A stretch of 64,000 nucleotides of DNA from Shewanella sp. c952 (GTDB lineage: Bacteria; Pseudomonadota; Gammaproteobacteria; Enterobacterales; Shewanellaceae): contig NZ_BPEW01000019.1 of NCBI RefSeq assembly GCF_019654975.1, positions 31,074 through 95,073 on the forward strand. Direction: 5' to 3'. Positions 29,129-37,541 of the stretch are shown in pieces. The translations under genes and the position numbers were made by a program. The notes under the pieces are model-generated. The model did no database searches. It had not been told where the DNA came from and worked only from the letters and a program-made list of their open reading frames with translations. Within the stretch, counting starts at the first letter, position 1, and every line of letters begins with the position of its first letter.

Positions 29129-29557
29129 ATGGAAAACTCAATTACTCGACATAAAATGGATAGCATTATGGATATGCCCACGATTACCAATGGATATTGG
29201 TACTATTTTGAAGATGCCGGAGTGCGAATTACTGCTCACGGTTCAGGGTATTCAGGCCAAGAAACCGTCTATGTTAATGACGAGGTAGTGAGTGATAAGC
29301 GTAATCTTGGAATGAAAAGCTCGCACGAGTTCTGCCATATGGGTAATGATTACGAGGTGAGATTCCAAGTAACTAGTCTTCTGACTGCCACTGTAGCTTG
29401 CGCCCTTTATAAAAATGGCGAGTATGTCACTACAGAAACCAAGGCCTATCGCAATATGGATGGCAAATCAGCCCTCAAGCTAATATCTCTATTTTTTGTC
29501 GCTGGGCTCATTTTTGGTGGGGTAGCAGCCTGGTTAGCCCATCAGTTTATAGCTTGA
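29129..29557 (+). CDS. Small membrane-anchored protein of unknown function
   Basis: A 142-residue protein: a soluble N-terminal domain rich in Tyr and Gly (GYWYYFEDAGVRITAHGSGYS), a Cys pair, and one C-terminal membrane helix at about 118-138. No family was recognised. The start is set by AAGGAG 7 bp upstream of ATG 29129; a longer frame from 29081 lacks a ribosome site. It lies 49 bp before an XRE gene that also ends in a membrane helix, so the two may work together. Confidence 0.65.
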   Translation: MENSITRHKMDSIMDMPTITNGYWYYFEDAGVRITAHGSGYSGQETVYVNDEVVSDKRNLGMKSSHEFCHMGNDYEVRFQVTSLLTATVACALYKNGEYVTTETKAYRNMDGKSALKLISLFFVAGLIFGGVAAWLAHQFIA

Positions 29558-29606
29558 TTAAAAGCCAGATATATCGAACAAACTAAAGGAGTTAGCGGAG
29601 TAAAAT

Positions 29607-29921
29607 ATGGAGATTAATGCGATAACCGTAAAAGCACTGCGCCAATCTAAAGGCTGGACACAACAGCATTTGGCCGATGCTTGTGCTATTAGCTTACGCA
29701 CGGTTCAGCGAGTAGAAAAAGAGGGGAGCGCATCAAGCGAGACATTACTGGGTTTGTGTGCAGTGCTGGAGGTTGAACAAAAAAATTTGTTACAGATCCC
29801 AATTCCCGACCGCCAACAGATGCAACAAGTCTCTTTGCGAACTCAATCAATAATACTCGCTATTGCAGTGGTATGTGGTGCCTGTATCGGTGCCATTATC
29901 ACCTATCTAGCAATAAGCTAA
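29607..29921 (+). CDS. Membrane-anchored XRE family HTH regulator
   Basis: A 104-residue protein. Residues 7-60 form an XRE/Cro helix-turn-helix (LRQSKGWTQQHLADACAISL, then RTVQRVEKEG), and residues 78-101 form one hydrophobic helix. The combination of DNA binding with a C-terminal membrane anchor is uncommon but known. AAGGAG precedes the start. It is probably co-transcribed with the small membrane protein upstream and may bind the TGTCAT repeats before that gene. Confidence 0.8.
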   Translation: MEINAITVKALRQSKGWTQQHLADACAISLRTVQRVEKEGSASSETLLGLCAVLEVEQKNLLQIPIPDRQQMQQVSLRTQSIILAIAVVCGACIGAIITYLAIS

Positions 29922-29925
29922 CACA

Positions 29926-29950
29926 AAGCCCAAGTTAAACACTTGGGCTT
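29926..29950. terminator. Terminator between XRE and YCF48-like genes
   Basis: Perfect 10-bp stem AAGCCCAAGT / ACTTGGGCTT with a TAAAC loop. The T-run is short (TTGT), so strength is moderate. Confidence 0.6.
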
Positions 29951-29989
29951 GTATGATATCTTCATGCTGCTAAAAATTTGCCCTGGCAA

Positions 29990-31009
29990 TTACTGCCTTT
30001 GGGGCATGGTAAATACTGCAACTCTGCCGTCATGCCCAGCAGCAACCACAGTGTCGTTATCAATAGCCAGCGAATAGTAACCTTGTTTTAATCCGTCTAT
30101 CTGCAACGGTTGCCAACTGTAACCATGGTCAAATGAAATATCTGTAGCGAGCTTTCCAGTCGCGATACAAGTGGCTTGATAACAAACCATTGCTGTGCGC
30201 AGGCCCGGTGTCGATTTTCGGGTTTTATGCCACACCTTATTCTTTAAATATACCATATTGGCATCATGCTTATCCCGTTGCTGGTAGTCGCCACCAACCA
30301 CAAAAATATCATCAACACTATTTATCGAAATCCCATAGCCACCAGCAGTTTGAGTGTCATCGAACAAGGGGATATGCGTTCGTTGCCAATACTCGCCAAA
30401 GTCTTGCGAGGTATAAATCGAGCTACTGTAACCGCCAGTAGTAAACCATGCTTGGCCAGACTCACCGACCATTAAGGTGTTACCGCTGGCCGCAAATGCC
30501 ACTTCTCTATCGAGCATTTTTGGGAGTTTTTTCTCGGCAATTCGTTGCCAAGTTTTACCACCATCTCGGGTACGCAAAATAACAAAGCTACCGCCAACGG
30601 GATCGCCTAACAACAGACCATTATTTCGGTCCCAAAACGCAATCGAATCAAAAAAGCCTGCTTGATGTTTGTTTTCAAGTAATAACTGCCATGAAGCGCC
30701 CTGATCTTCGGTAATGTAGAGTTTAGATAACTCGCCTTCGCCAGCACCCATGACTATCGCCGTATTGGCATCAAACACTTCAATATCACGAAAATCAGTT
30801 AATGGTTGGTTTTTAACAGAAACATCGAGCCAAGTTTTCCCTGCATCCTTGGATAGGAATACGCTATTTTTAGACCCACTAACCCAGAAGACACCGTCAG
30901 CAGCTGCGCTACCACGAAATGATAGATTGGCATCTATTTGCTGGGTATTCCACGCACTGGAGACCGCTGAAAAACTGAATAGACAAAGTAACAACATGAT
31001 TAACTTCAT
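29990..31009 (-). CDS. Exported YCF48/HCF136-like beta-propeller protein
   Basis: A 339-residue exported protein. The start at 31009 (MKLIMLLLCLFSF) has AAGGTGAG upstream and gives a clean signal peptide ending SAVSSA. The body shows repeated BNR/Asp-box-like turns: SKDAGKTW, TEDQGASWQ, TRDGGKTWQ, SQDFGEYWQ and SFDHGYSWQP. These form a YCF48/sialidase-type propeller. Plant and cyanobacterial relatives help assemble photosystem II; the role of bacterial periplasmic forms is not known. Single gene, convergent with the XRE gene. Confidence 0.75.
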   Translation of the reverse strand: MKLIMLLLCLFSFSAVSSAWNTQQIDANLSFRGSAAADGVFWVSGSKNSVFLSKDAGKTWLDVSVKNQPLTDFRDIEVFDANTAIVMGAGEGELSKLYITEDQGASWQLLLENKHQAGFFDSIAFWDRNNGLLLGDPVGGSFVILRTRDGGKTWQRIAEKKLPKMLDREVAFAASGNTLMVGESGQAWFTTGGYSSSIYTSQDFGEYWQRTHIPLFDDTQTAGGYGISINSVDDIFVVGGDYQQRDKHDANMVYLKNKVWHKTRKSTPGLRTAMVCYQATCIATGKLATDISFDHGYSWQPLQIDGLKQGYYSLAIDNDTVVAAGHDGRVAVFTMPQRQ

Positions 31010-31216
31010 TAAACTCACCTTGTAATACTGAAGTACTGTAACTATCACCTAATACTAGGTAATAGGCAACTAACGCTTAAAAGACAAAAACATATCAATC
31101 ATCCTAATTCCCCCAGTGAACATTAGCACTCGGTTAATTAAGCCGATATTAAGCAACAACTTAGCTTAAAATAAACACAAAAAATAGTGGACAATTATTA
31201 TGCAGCACGCCTAAGA

Positions 31217-31232
31217 TGTGATCTAAATCACA
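31217..31232 (+). promoter_or_regulatory. Perfect CRP-type site just before a small secreted protein gene
   Basis: TGTGATCTAAATCACA is a perfect TGTGA-N6-TCACA palindrome. It ends 21 bp before the next start codon, overlapping where transcription would be expected to begin. CRP controls anaerobic respiration in Shewanella. Confidence 0.7.
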
Positions 31233-31253
31233 GTTTTATGGAAGGAACTAATA

Positions 31254-31556
31254 ATGAAAACATCCCTTACGACTCCATTGATACTAGCAACACTTCTATT
31301 CTCAACATCAACTTTGGCAGCAATGGCGCCTGTGGCAAAGTGTAACGATTGCAGTGCAACAGCCGCACTTGATGCAGCCAAAGCATTAGCTGCAGACAAT
31401 GTTTATGTCGTTGACTTTGTAAATGCAACAGCCCAGAAATTTGTATCAGATGATAAAGGCAATACAGTCGTCGCGAAAATGAGTCTGGGTGATATCACTA
31501 GATTAAACCAACAGTTTGACTATCGAAAAACCCACCTACGTGCACTTAATCGCTAG
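31254..31556 (+). CDS. Small exported CxxC protein of unknown function
   Basis: A 100-residue periplasmic or secreted protein. The signal peptide runs through STSTLAA at about residue 22, followed by KCNDCSATAA with a CxxC pair but no His, so not a heme site. The rest is helical with a basic C-terminus. AAGGA lies 8 bp upstream of the ATG. No family was recognised. The nearby CRP-type site suggests carbon- or respiration-linked control. The 228 bp after the gene hold nothing recognisable. Confidence 0.7.
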   Translation: MKTSLTTPLILATLLFSTSTLAAMAPVAKCNDCSATAALDAAKALAADNVYVVDFVNATAQKFVSDDKGNTVVAKMSLGDITRLNQQFDYRKTHLRALNR

Positions 31557-31784
31557 ACTTTAATGATCTTTCAAGGTTGCTGTTGCCGCAGCTTATGGCT
31601 CTTTTGATAAAGCTGAGGCTATAGGGTTTAGTCATTCGCCACAAGTAGCCTATAGCGCAGTAAAAATTGCCAAGAAGCGCGGACCTTCGGATTTGTTTCA
31701 ATGCTTTTATCACTGCGCTACGCGCTTTTCACTTAGCTCGATGTCTTTCGCTGCCTATAGATGCAACAAAAGCGTCGCTTAGCT

Positions 31785-32900
31785 TTATGTTGATTTAACC
31801 AGTTGCAAGAACTCCTGGATATCGGCCTCATCATTATAAATATGCGGTGAGACTCGCATTCCCAAACTCCGTACATCAACACTCACATTAGCGCTTTTTA
31901 GTGTTTGTAAGACTTGTTGCTGCTTATCTGCAAAATCTAAAATGATGGTACCGCTGCGCTGGCTTTTCTCGCGAGGAGAAACCACTTTGCCTTCTAATTC
32001 CTCTGTAATAACATCGAGTAACTGTTGGTTATGTTGTCGTAGCGCAATCGAGCCCACGCGACTAAAATATTCAATGCTGTGAGATGCTATGGCGTAAGGG
32101 GCAATAGAGGGAGTACCGCCCCAAAATTTCAATGCAGTTTGATGATAACGAAAGTCATGAATATCAAACTCGAATGGATTCTCATGGCTAAACCAGCCGA
32201 CATCTTTAGGTTGGCAATCTGCGATATGTTGATTATTGACCCAGAGGTAAGCCGCTCCAGGTCCACCACATAACCATTTAACGCTAGAACCTATCATGAA
32301 ATCGGCCTGCAACGCGTTAAGATCTAGCGGTACAACCCCTGCTGACTGTGCGATATCGATTAAGCTTAATGCCCCTTTTGCTTTAGCCGTTTCGACAATC
32401 TGCTCTATTGGCGATAGCTGCCCCGTGTTTGAGTAAGCATGACTAACAAACACCATATCAACATCTGAAGTAATATAGCTACCCCATACATTAGCGTCAG
32501 TAATGTCGCTTTCAGCGGGGATAAACCGCAGCTCACAACCATTAGGTAATGCCTTCTTCAGCACAAACCCCATACTCGGAAAATCAAGCTCACTCATTAA
32601 CACTACAGCGTCATTTTGCTGCAAGCGTTCTACTGACATCACCAACTTTGTCAGCGCACTCGACAGGTTAACTTGCGGGCAAAACTCGCTAGCAGGGGCG
32701 TTAAACAATGTTGATAGCACCTGAGTGAAGCGTTCAATAATACCAAGCCAGTCTCCCCAAGGTTCTACACCTGAATCTTGCCACGGGGTAAAGAACTGCT
32801 GTTTAAAAGATTGCTCTGCTGTTTTTAGTGGCCGCCCCACTGAGTGGTTCAATAAGTAACAGCCCGGAGCTAACATAAAATCGTTTTTAAAGTCTTTCAT
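31785..32900 (-). CDS. Kynureninase-like class V aminotransferase-fold enzyme
   Basis: A PLP enzyme of 371 residues. Asp182 in DIAQSAGVVPLDL and Lys208 in SSVKWLCGGPGAAYLWV are the expected cofactor-binding Asp and Schiff-base Lys, and both segments resemble kynureninase more than cysteine desulfurase. It would cleave kynurenine or a related 3-substituted alanine. It is the second gene of a two-gene operon, one base after a DUF1864 (PrnB/IDO-superfamily) gene. That places a possible indole-ring-opening enzyme and a kynureninase together, although no formamidase gene is present. Confidence 0.75.
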   Translation of the reverse strand: MKDFKNDFMLAPGCYLLNHSVGRPLKTAEQSFKQQFFTPWQDSGVEPWGDWLGIIERFTQVLSTLFNAPASEFCPQVNLSSALTKLVMSVERLQQNDAVVLMSELDFPSMGFVLKKALPNGCELRFIPAESDITDANVWGSYITSDVDMVFVSHAYSNTGQLSPIEQIVETAKAKGALSLIDIAQSAGVVPLDLNALQADFMIGSSVKWLCGGPGAAYLWVNNQHIADCQPKDVGWFSHENPFEFDIHDFRYHQTALKFWGGTPSIAPYAIASHSIEYFSRVGSIALRQHNQQLLDVITEELEGKVVSPREKSQRSGTIILDFADKQQQVLQTLKSANVSVDVRSLGMRVSPHIYNDEADIQEFLQLVKST

Positions 32901-32901
32901 A

Positions 32902-34077
32902 TTAAAGCGCCTCTAAACTGGCTTTGAGCGACTTAATATCATCATAACGCGTGTTGATATCACTGCGCTCAGCGGCAGCTCTGCGATCGCGTAGTTTTTC
33001 TAATGCATTCAAAAGTACCGGTAATGGTGGACCACTGGCGGTCACCTTGTCCATATGCTGTTGCTGCAGTTTCTTTGAAGGAACAGCAATGTACTTGTTC
33101 ACTAGCTCGTTATGATGTTGAATTGCAGTATCACCATGCAAAGCGCAAACCTCTAAGAACAGTGTTACATTTTCTGTAAACCACGGTTGCTGATTGAGAT
33201 GCTGTAGTGCTAGAAGCTCATCCATAAAGCTGGTTCGACGCATGCAATCACGCAAAATGCTTTGATCTTCAGGCATCATATACAAAAACTTATCCACCAG
33301 CATTTGCGAATAAGCAGGTTCATTAGCCTCACACAGTCCTAACAACATATCGATGACGTTAATGCCTGCAAAATCACCCGCATTGGCACCACGATACACC
33401 TGACTACCCACTCTATATGGCTTGTAATAGGGTCTTACACAATAGAAAAAGTCATCAGTATCGAGCTTTTTAAATAACTGTTGATTTGATTCTTTAACAT
33501 CAACTAACGCTTGCTTCGCAACCTTGAGTAAATCAGCAGCAATAGGGTGAGTAATCCCAAGAGGCTCAATTTTAATTAGCGCATCAGCAGCACGTTTATA
33601 CGCCAAAATACCTTTAGTGTTGTAATCAACAAATAGCTTTTCCGCAGGCAGGTTAGTAAAGCGTTTATAGAGACCATTTTGCGCACTGTTATGGGTGGTT
33701 AAATGGGCTGTGGCAAATCTTGGCGTCACACCGATAGAGGCACCAATGTGCATTGCTAACGCTGATGCTTCAGTGAGTGGTGATACTCTTTCTCGCGACG
33801 GCTCGGTGATCTCATGACGGCGACAAGCCGCCATATACAAACCTACATTCCCCAATAGATCAAAGGCATGATCAAAGCCTTCATCGGTGTTTCCCTCTGC
33901 CAGCAGGGTCGCAATCATCTCTCGCCCTTCGACTTCCAAGGCTTGCTTCAGATGTTCACCAACACCTTCAACATTGGCACGGTCTGCCTGCTCAGCATAA
34001 AGTTGCTCTAATTCGGTATTAATTTCGACAAATCGAGTGCGGATCCAGTGATCAAAGGCACGGGTATTGAGCGTCAT
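32902..34077 (-). CDS. DUF1864 protein, PrnB-like / indoleamine dioxygenase superfamily
   Basis: A 391-residue, mostly helical cytoplasmic protein. It looks like the DUF1864 family, which contains PrnB of pyrrolnitrin synthesis and structurally solved Shewanella members with the indoleamine/tryptophan dioxygenase fold. Recognisable stretches are IGASIGVTPRFATAHLTTHN and YYKPYRVGSQVYRGANAGDF. The family binds heme and acts on tryptophan-like substrates, but I could not identify the proximal His with certainty. It leads an operon with the kynureninase-like gene, and a divergent Lrp/AsnC gene starts 161 bp away, which fits amino-acid-responsive control. Confidence 0.72.
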   Translation of the reverse strand: MTLNTRAFDHWIRTRFVEINTELEQLYAEQADRANVEGVGEHLKQALEVEGREMIATLLAEGNTDEGFDHAFDLLGNVGLYMAACRRHEITEPSRERVSPLTEASALAMHIGASIGVTPRFATAHLTTHNSAQNGLYKRFTNLPAEKLFVDYNTKGILAYKRAADALIKIEPLGITHPIAADLLKVAKQALVDVKESNQQLFKKLDTDDFFYCVRPYYKPYRVGSQVYRGANAGDFAGINVIDMLLGLCEANEPAYSQMLVDKFLYMMPEDQSILRDCMRRTSFMDELLALQHLNQQPWFTENVTLFLEVCALHGDTAIQHHNELVNKYIAVPSKKLQQQHMDKVTASGPPLPVLLNALEKLRDRRAAAERSDINTRYDDIKSLKASLEAL

Positions 34078-34238
34078 TAATGAGTCCTATTGTTATTATT
34101 ATTTTGTTGAATTAGCCTATCAGCATCTCTTGGGTTGAAATCATCATTTTTCTTTGAATAACTTCAGCTTAAGATCGGATTCCACCATTAAATAGCGCTA
34201 TAGTGTTGAAATAGACTACAAATAAAAAGGATGACTCA

Positions 34239-34700
34239 TTGGATAGCAAAGATCGCAATATTCTCGCTATTTTGCAAAAGCATGGCCGCATTGCAATCTC
34301 CGAGCTCGCCTCACGACTCAACATGTCTGATACACCTTGCCTGCGCCGAGTCAGAAAGCTCGAAAGCAGCGGTGTTATTAGCGGCTACGCTGCCCAAATA
34401 GAGCCAAAAGAGGTTGGCCTAAACGTAGTGGTATATGCATTTGTTCGCCTCACTGAGAATTCCGACCATCACGCTGAGCGCTTTGAAACTGCCATGCAAA
34501 ACCTTGAGCAAGTAATGGAGTGTTCAGTGGTAACTGGCGGGCATGACTACGTTTTAAAAATCGTCGCGAGCGATCTACTTAGCTACGAAAGTTTTGTAAA
34601 AAAATCCCTTGGTAGCCTTAATTGTATTGCGGGTATCGAGTCTACCGTAGTGCTAAAGCAAAATTTCTCTCGTAGCACCTTACCGTTGCAAGTTGACTAA
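34239..34700 (+). CDS. Lrp/AsnC family transcriptional regulator
   Basis: A 153-residue regulator. The N-terminal winged HTH starts MDSKDRNILAILQKHGR, and the recognition helix region is SDTPCLRRVRKLE. The C-terminal RAM domain (about 65-140) includes TGGHDYVLKIVASD. The start codon is TTG with AAAAGGA 7 bp upstream. It is divergent from the DUF1864–kynureninase-like operon, which it probably controls in response to an amino acid such as tryptophan or kynurenine; the ligand is inferred. Confidence 0.88.
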   Translation: MDSKDRNILAILQKHGRIAISELASRLNMSDTPCLRRVRKLESSGVISGYAAQIEPKEVGLNVVVYAFVRLTENSDHHAERFETAMQNLEQVMECSVVTGGHDYVLKIVASDLLSYESFVKKSLGSLNCIAGIESTVVLKQNFSRSTLPLQVD

Positions 34701-34787
34701 CCCCTCTACTATCAACAGTTTAAATTAAAGTGCAATCTCAGACTTAGGTTAAAGACATTACAGATAAATCAACAACACTAAACTTAC

Positions 34788-34802
34788 TAGACGACCGGTC
34801 TA
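34788..34802 (+). promoter_or_regulatory. TetR operator, copy 1
   Basis: TAGACGACCGGTCTA, arms TAGAC/GTCTA, 21 bp before the tetR start. A near-identical copy lies at 35483, before the yqhD operon. Confidence 0.75.
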
Positions 34803-34823
34803 ATACACGGTAAGATACTAAGC

Positions 34824-35426
34824 ATGAAAATTGAATCTCAGCAAACACGTCAACATATTATCGATTCTGGCTATAGCCTTATTTCGAGTAAAGGCTTCTC
34901 GAATGTCGGCTTATCGCAGATCTTAAAATTTGCCGAGGTGCCAAAAGGCTCGTTCTACCACTACTTCAAATCTAAGGAGCAGTTTGGCGAGGAGATAATC
35001 AATAGCTACTTCAAAGGATACCTTAGCAGTATCGATGAATTGTTTGAGCCTCGACATGGGTCGGGTCTTGATCGACTGATGAGCTATTGGTTACGCTGGC
35101 AAACAACACAGAGCGATTGCAGTATCGACCAGAAGTGCTTAGTGGTTAAGCTAAGTGCTGAAGTCGCCGACCTATCTGAATCAATGCGTCTTGCGCTTGA
35201 TAAGGGTTCATCGGCAGTAATAGCTCGCCTTGCTGGATGTATTCAAGCTGGTATTGAAGATGGCTCACTGCCAACAATGCAAGCAGACATAACAGCAGAA
35301 ACCTTATATCAGCTTTGGTTAGGTGCTAGCTTAAAAAATAAGTTATCCCGTGATCCAAATGCAATCGAACGCGTATTGCAATTCACCAAAGCCCTGTTGG
35401 CACAGCCTATCCCTCCGCTGAAATAG
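34824..35426 (+). CDS. TetR family repressor of the aldehyde/electrophile operon
   Basis: A 200-residue TetR protein. The HTH spans about 10-55, with ISSKGFSNVGLSQILKFAEV and the typical KGSFYHYFKSKEQF. The C-terminal domain contains Cys residues (CSIDQKCLVV near 95-105) in a region where the NemR/AcuR-type group carries reactive or ligand-site cysteines. Operators before this gene and before the next operon differ by one base, so it probably represses both. The inducer is likely an aldehyde or other electrophile, judging by the target genes. Confidence 0.85.
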   Translation: MKIESQQTRQHIIDSGYSLISSKGFSNVGLSQILKFAEVPKGSFYHYFKSKEQFGEEIINSYFKGYLSSIDELFEPRHGSGLDRLMSYWLRWQTTQSDCSIDQKCLVVKLSAEVADLSESMRLALDKGSSAVIARLAGCIQAGIEDGSLPTMQADITAETLYQLWLGASLKNKLSRDPNAIERVLQFTKALLAQPIPPLK

Positions 35427-35443
35427 CCAACAGTTTTATCTCC

Positions 35444-35473
35444 CCCGCCTATGCTTAAGGCGGGTATTTTTTA
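35444..35473 (+). terminator. tetR terminator
   Basis: Stem CCCGCCT / AGGCGGG, 7-nt loop, followed by TATTTTTT. Confidence 0.85.
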
Positions 35474-35482
35474 ACTACTTAC

Positions 35483-35497
35483 TAGACGACTGGTCTA
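35483..35497 (+). promoter_or_regulatory. TetR operator, copy 2
   Basis: TAGACGACTGGTCTA, one base different from copy 1. Its arms extend to TTACTAGAC and GTCTACTAA with one mismatch. It lies 47 bp before yqhD. Confidence 0.75.
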
Positions 35498-35544
35498 CTA
35501 AATTATATTCATTCGGTGCAAAGCATCGATAGATAGGAACCATT

Positions 35545-36702
35545 ATGAACAGCTTTGATTATTACAATCCAACCCACATTAGCTTTGGTGAAGGAAAGAT
35601 TGCGGAACTGGACAACCTAGTCGCAAAAGATGCAAAAGTATTAGTGTTATTTGGTGGTAGCAGCGCAGAGAAAACTGGCACGTTAGGCGAAGTAAAAGCC
35701 GCACTAGGCCAGCGTGAAATCGTTGAATTTGGCGGTATCGAAGCGAACCCGACCTACGAGACATTAATGCAAGCTGTTGAAATAGTTAAACAGCAGAACA
35801 TCGACTTTCTACTCGCAGTGGGTGGTGGCTCAGTTATCGATGGTACTAAGTTTGTTGCGGCTGCAGCACTTTTTGAAGGTGAGCCATGGGATATTCTTTT
35901 AAGCTGGGGCGCAAAAGTCACTCAAGCAATGCCTTTCGGTACAGTACTGACACTGCCAGCAACAGGTTCTGAGATGAACAGCGCCAGCGTTGTAACTCGT
36001 AAAGAGTATCAAGCTAAGCTGTCATTCATGAGCGATCATGTCTATCCAAAATTCTCCGTTTTAGATCCGAGTAAAACCTTTACCCTGCCAGAGCGTCAAG
36101 TCGCCAACGGTGTGGTAGATGCATTTATTCATATCACTGAGCAGTACTTAACCTACCCTGTAAATGCTGCCGTGCAAGACCGCTTTGCAGAAGGTTTACT
36201 ACAAACACTCATAGAGCTTGGCCCTAAAGCCTTGAGCGAACCAAAAGATTTTGATGTTAGAGCTAACCTAATGTGGGTAGCCACAATGGCACTTAGTGGT
36301 GTAATTGGCCGTGGTGTTCCCCATGACTGGGCAACCCATATGATTGGTCATGAACTCACAGCACTTTACGACATCGACCACGCCCGCACTATCGCTATCG
36401 TATTGCCAGGTATGCTTGATTGTCGCCGCGAAGGTAAGGCAGAGAAGCTACTGCAGTATGCCGATCGTGTCTGGGGACTCACTCAAGGTACTAACGACGA
36501 AATTATCGATGCAGCAATCGCTAAAACACGCGAATTTTTCGAAGCTATGGGTATCAATACTCGCCTGACCGACTATGGTTTAGATGCCAGCAGCATCGAC
36601 AAAGTGATCGAACAACTAGAAGCTCACGGCATGACAGCTTTAGGCGAAAAGCAAGATGTTGATCTCGCCATGAGCCGCAAAATTTTAGAGCGCAACCTGT
36701 AA
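35545..36702 (+). CDS. yqhD: NADPH-dependent aldehyde reductase YqhD (iron/zinc alcohol dehydrogenase family)
   Basis: A 385-residue group III alcohol dehydrogenase, very close to E. coli YqhD (387 residues) over its whole length. Shared blocks are GGGSVIDGTKF (cofactor loop), TLPATGSEMNS, RQVANGVVDAFIH and HDWATHMIGHELTA, which together supply the metal ligands Asp and His. It reduces toxic aldehydes such as those from lipid peroxidation, with NADPH. AGGA is 6 bp upstream. First gene of the operon with the DJ-1 and GST genes, under a TetR operator. Confidence 0.93.
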   Translation: MNSFDYYNPTHISFGEGKIAELDNLVAKDAKVLVLFGGSSAEKTGTLGEVKAALGQREIVEFGGIEANPTYETLMQAVEIVKQQNIDFLLAVGGGSVIDGTKFVAAAALFEGEPWDILLSWGAKVTQAMPFGTVLTLPATGSEMNSASVVTRKEYQAKLSFMSDHVYPKFSVLDPSKTFTLPERQVANGVVDAFIHITEQYLTYPVNAAVQDRFAEGLLQTLIELGPKALSEPKDFDVRANLMWVATMALSGVIGRGVPHDWATHMIGHELTALYDIDHARTIAIVLPGMLDCRREGKAEKLLQYADRVWGLTQGTNDEIIDAAIAKTREFFEAMGINTRLTDYGLDASSIDKVIEQLEAHGMTALGEKQDVDLAMSRKILERNL

Positions 36703-36732
36703 GCATAATAACTCGACTGCAATCAACTTATC

Positions 36733-36761
36733 GCATACCCCGCTGGTAAAGCGGGTTATGC
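36733..36761 (+). other. Intercistronic hairpin, yqhD–DJ-1
   Basis: Stem GCATACCCCGCT / AGCGGGTTATGC (one mismatch) with no T-run, so more likely an RNA stability or processing element than a terminator. Confidence 0.45.
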
Positions 36762-36794
36762 CTACAACAATTAAGCACCAACAAGGATTATTAA

Positions 36795-37472
36795 ATGAAT
36801 GTATTAATGGTACTAACCTCACACGACAAACTAGGCGATACCGGATTAAAAACAGGTTTTTGGTTGGAAGAGTTTGCCAGCCCATACTATCGCTTTAAAG
36901 ACAGCGGGTTTAACGTCACCCTAGCGTCACCAGCTGGCGGCCAGCCACCACTCGATCCAAGCAGTGAGCAACCAGACTTTCAAACGGCGGCGACAGATAG
37001 ATTCAATAAGGACAGTGATGCGCAGCAACAACTTGCTAGCACCCAAGTGCTTGCACAAGTTAACGCTGATGATTATGACGCTGTTTTTTACCCAGGCGGT
37101 CACGGCCCACTTTGGGATCTAACCAATGATACGAATTCGATTGCACTGATAGAGAACTTTTATCAAGCAAGTAAACCTGTCGGCCTGGTATGTCATGCAC
37201 CTGGGGCGCTTAAAAATGTCAAAGCTGCTGATGGCACACCATTAGTTGCCGGTAAAAAAGTAACGGGCTTTACTAATACTGAAGAGGCTGCTGTGCAGCT
37301 GACCGACATCGTACCTTACCTTGTTGAAGATATGATGCTAGCTCACGGTGCGCTTTACAGTAAGAGTGATGATTGGGCGAGCTATTTAGCCGTTGATGGC
37401 AACCTCATTACTGGTCAAAACCCAGCATCTTCTGAAGTTGTGGCCGATGAGATCATCAAGCAGCTTAAGTAA
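36795..37472 (+). CDS. DJ-1/PfpI family protein (Hsp31-like glyoxalase/deglycase)
   Basis: A 225-residue DJ-1 superfamily protein. The nucleophile elbow VCHAPGAL holds the catalytic Cys near residue 134, the adjacent His follows it, and Glu in WLEEFASPYY near residue 29 completes the triad of the Hsp31 type. Such enzymes act as glutathione-independent glyoxalases or protein-damage responders. Encoded between an aldehyde reductase and a glutathione transferase under one TetR operator, it fits methylglyoxal or electrophile defence. Confidence 0.87.
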   Translation: MNVLMVLTSHDKLGDTGLKTGFWLEEFASPYYRFKDSGFNVTLASPAGGQPPLDPSSEQPDFQTAATDRFNKDSDAQQQLASTQVLAQVNADDYDAVFYPGGHGPLWDLTNDTNSIALIENFYQASKPVGLVCHAPGALKNVKAADGTPLVAGKKVTGFTNTEEAAVQLTDIVPYLVEDMMLAHGALYSKSDDWASYLAVDGNLITGQNPASSEVVADEIIKQLK

Positions 37473-37490
37473 TAGCCATCGCTAGTTATA

Positions 37491-37516
37491 AGCGGCGTAC
37501 TTTTGGGTTCGCCGCT
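37491..37516 (+). other. Intercistronic hairpin, DJ-1–GST
   Basis: Perfect 7-bp stem AGCGGCG / CGCCGCT with a 12-nt loop and no T-run. Confidence 0.45.
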
Positions 37517-37541
37517 CAATATATTTTGTAAAGGACTGCCA

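Noticed and set aside
31254..31556. CxxC in the small exported protein as a c-type heme site
   Set aside because: The motif is CNDCS with no His after the second Cys.
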